64,000 nt of DNA, taken from contig NC_057819.1 of the NCBI RefSeq assembly GCF_910594005.1, forward strand, positions 125,895,669 through 125,959,668. Reading direction: 5' to 3'. Source of the DNA: Cervus elaphus. Taxonomy: Eukaryota; Chordata; Mammalia; Artiodactyla; Cervidae. Made by a program: the position numbers and the translations under genes. The notes beneath the pieces are model-generated. The model was not told where the DNA came from, ran no database searches, and saw nothing but the letters and a program-made list of their open reading frames with translations. This document shows, in pieces, positions 63,600-64,000 of the stretch. Positions within the stretch are counted from its first letter, which is position 1. Each line of letters starts with the position of its first letter.

Positions 63600-64000
63600 T
63601 ATTATTTAATCAATAGACTTTCTTTTATAGCAGGTTTAGGTTTACAGAAAAATTGAGCTGAAAGTACAAAGACTTCTCATGGACCTCCCCCTCCTGACAC
63701 ACACACACACACATACAAACATAGAGACACACACACATAGAGACACACAGATACACACACACACATAGAGACACACAGACAGACAGACACACACACAGAC
63801 ATGCATACACACAGAGACACACGCACACAGACACACACACAGACACATAGACACAGATACTCACAGACAGACACACAGACACACACACACACATAGAGAC
63901 CCACACAGACACATGCACAGTTTCCCTTCTTATTGGCATCTTACACTAGCGTGGTACTAATTAGCTCATTACAAATGAACCAATATTAGAACATCATTAT
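63600..64000 (-). mobile_element. old L1 3' region, antisense, split by a microsatellite and running off the window
   Basis: 'aggtttaggtttacagaaaa' and 'attgagctgaaagtacaaag' before the array, and 'ttcttattggcatcttacac' and 'gtggtactaattagctcatt' after it, are adjacent parts of one L1. Confidence 0.75.
63696..63912. repeat. (CA)n / ACACAGAG microsatellite array
   Basis: About 215 bases of 'cacacacacacatagagaca' and 'acagacagacacacac' units. It sits inside the old L1 and explains the cysteine/valine pseudo-frames on the minus strand. Confidence 0.93.

Noticed and set aside
63696..63912. Regularly repeated short units that could suggest a CRISPR-like array
   Set aside because: The units are simple CA/GACA microsatellite without spacers, in a mammalian genome.
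63625..63939. Cys/Val-rich minus-strand frames
   Set aside because: A reading of the CA-type microsatellite.

Overview
The window is nuclear DNA from a ruminant, probably a bovid. The sequence shows this through its lineage-specific retroelements: I count about 27 Bov-tA/Bov-A SINEs, about 22 CHR-type tRNA-derived SINEs, a 5'-truncated BovB (RTE) LINE carrying the end of its reverse-transcriptase frame, and two young ruminant-type L1 3' ends with clear target-site duplications (TSDs). Older layers of MIR, L2, old L1 3' ends and MaLR/ERV-type LTRs are those of any placental mammal. Cattle, sheep and goat cannot be told apart from this alone.

No protein-coding exon could be supported. Every long open frame falls into one of three classes: reading through SINE/LINE sequence, spanning purine- or pyrimidine-rich low-complexity DNA, or lying in GC-rich DNA that is open on both strands. 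The only recognisable protein homology is to the C-terminal parts of L1 ORF2 (21619-21903) and BovB reverse transcriptase (22341-22637), both broken copies. No tRNA, rRNA or small-RNA gene was found beyond the tRNA-like heads of SINEs. The segment is best read as intergenic or deep intronic.

Layout. 1-13 kb: nested SINEs, an ERV-type LTR, a young L1 fragment, a duplicated (TG)n-linked segment and C-rich unique DNA. 13-16 kb: SINE cluster, an unidentified element present twice in inverted orientation, and a CpG-rich block with CRE, NRF1 and octamer motifs that is the best promoter candidate. 17-23 kb: old L1, an LTR broken by three SINEs, a young antisense L1 and BovB. 23-34 kb: mostly unique DNA, a G-rich minisatellite split by a SINE and a 0.66 kb degenerate ATACAC-type array. 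34-46 kb: SINEs, a C-rich block, LTR remnants and a compact AT-rich element at 42 kb that looks like a developmental enhancer. 45-57 kb: a GC-box block with an RFX X-box, minisatellites, unique DNA and a homeodomain-site-rich segment at 56.5 kb. 57-64 kb: LTR and L1 remnants with nested insertions, a nearly identical inverted duplication (58.46-58.74 and 61.17-61.47 kb), a CTCF-like motif and a (CA)n-type array splitting an old L1.

There is no operon-like gene system here. The more interesting content is (i) recent local duplications and chimeric insertions and (ii) short unique islands that resemble regulatory DNA. All regulatory calls rest on motif and composition reading only; conservation could not be measured. 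Element boundaries are read by eye and may be off by 5-20 bases.
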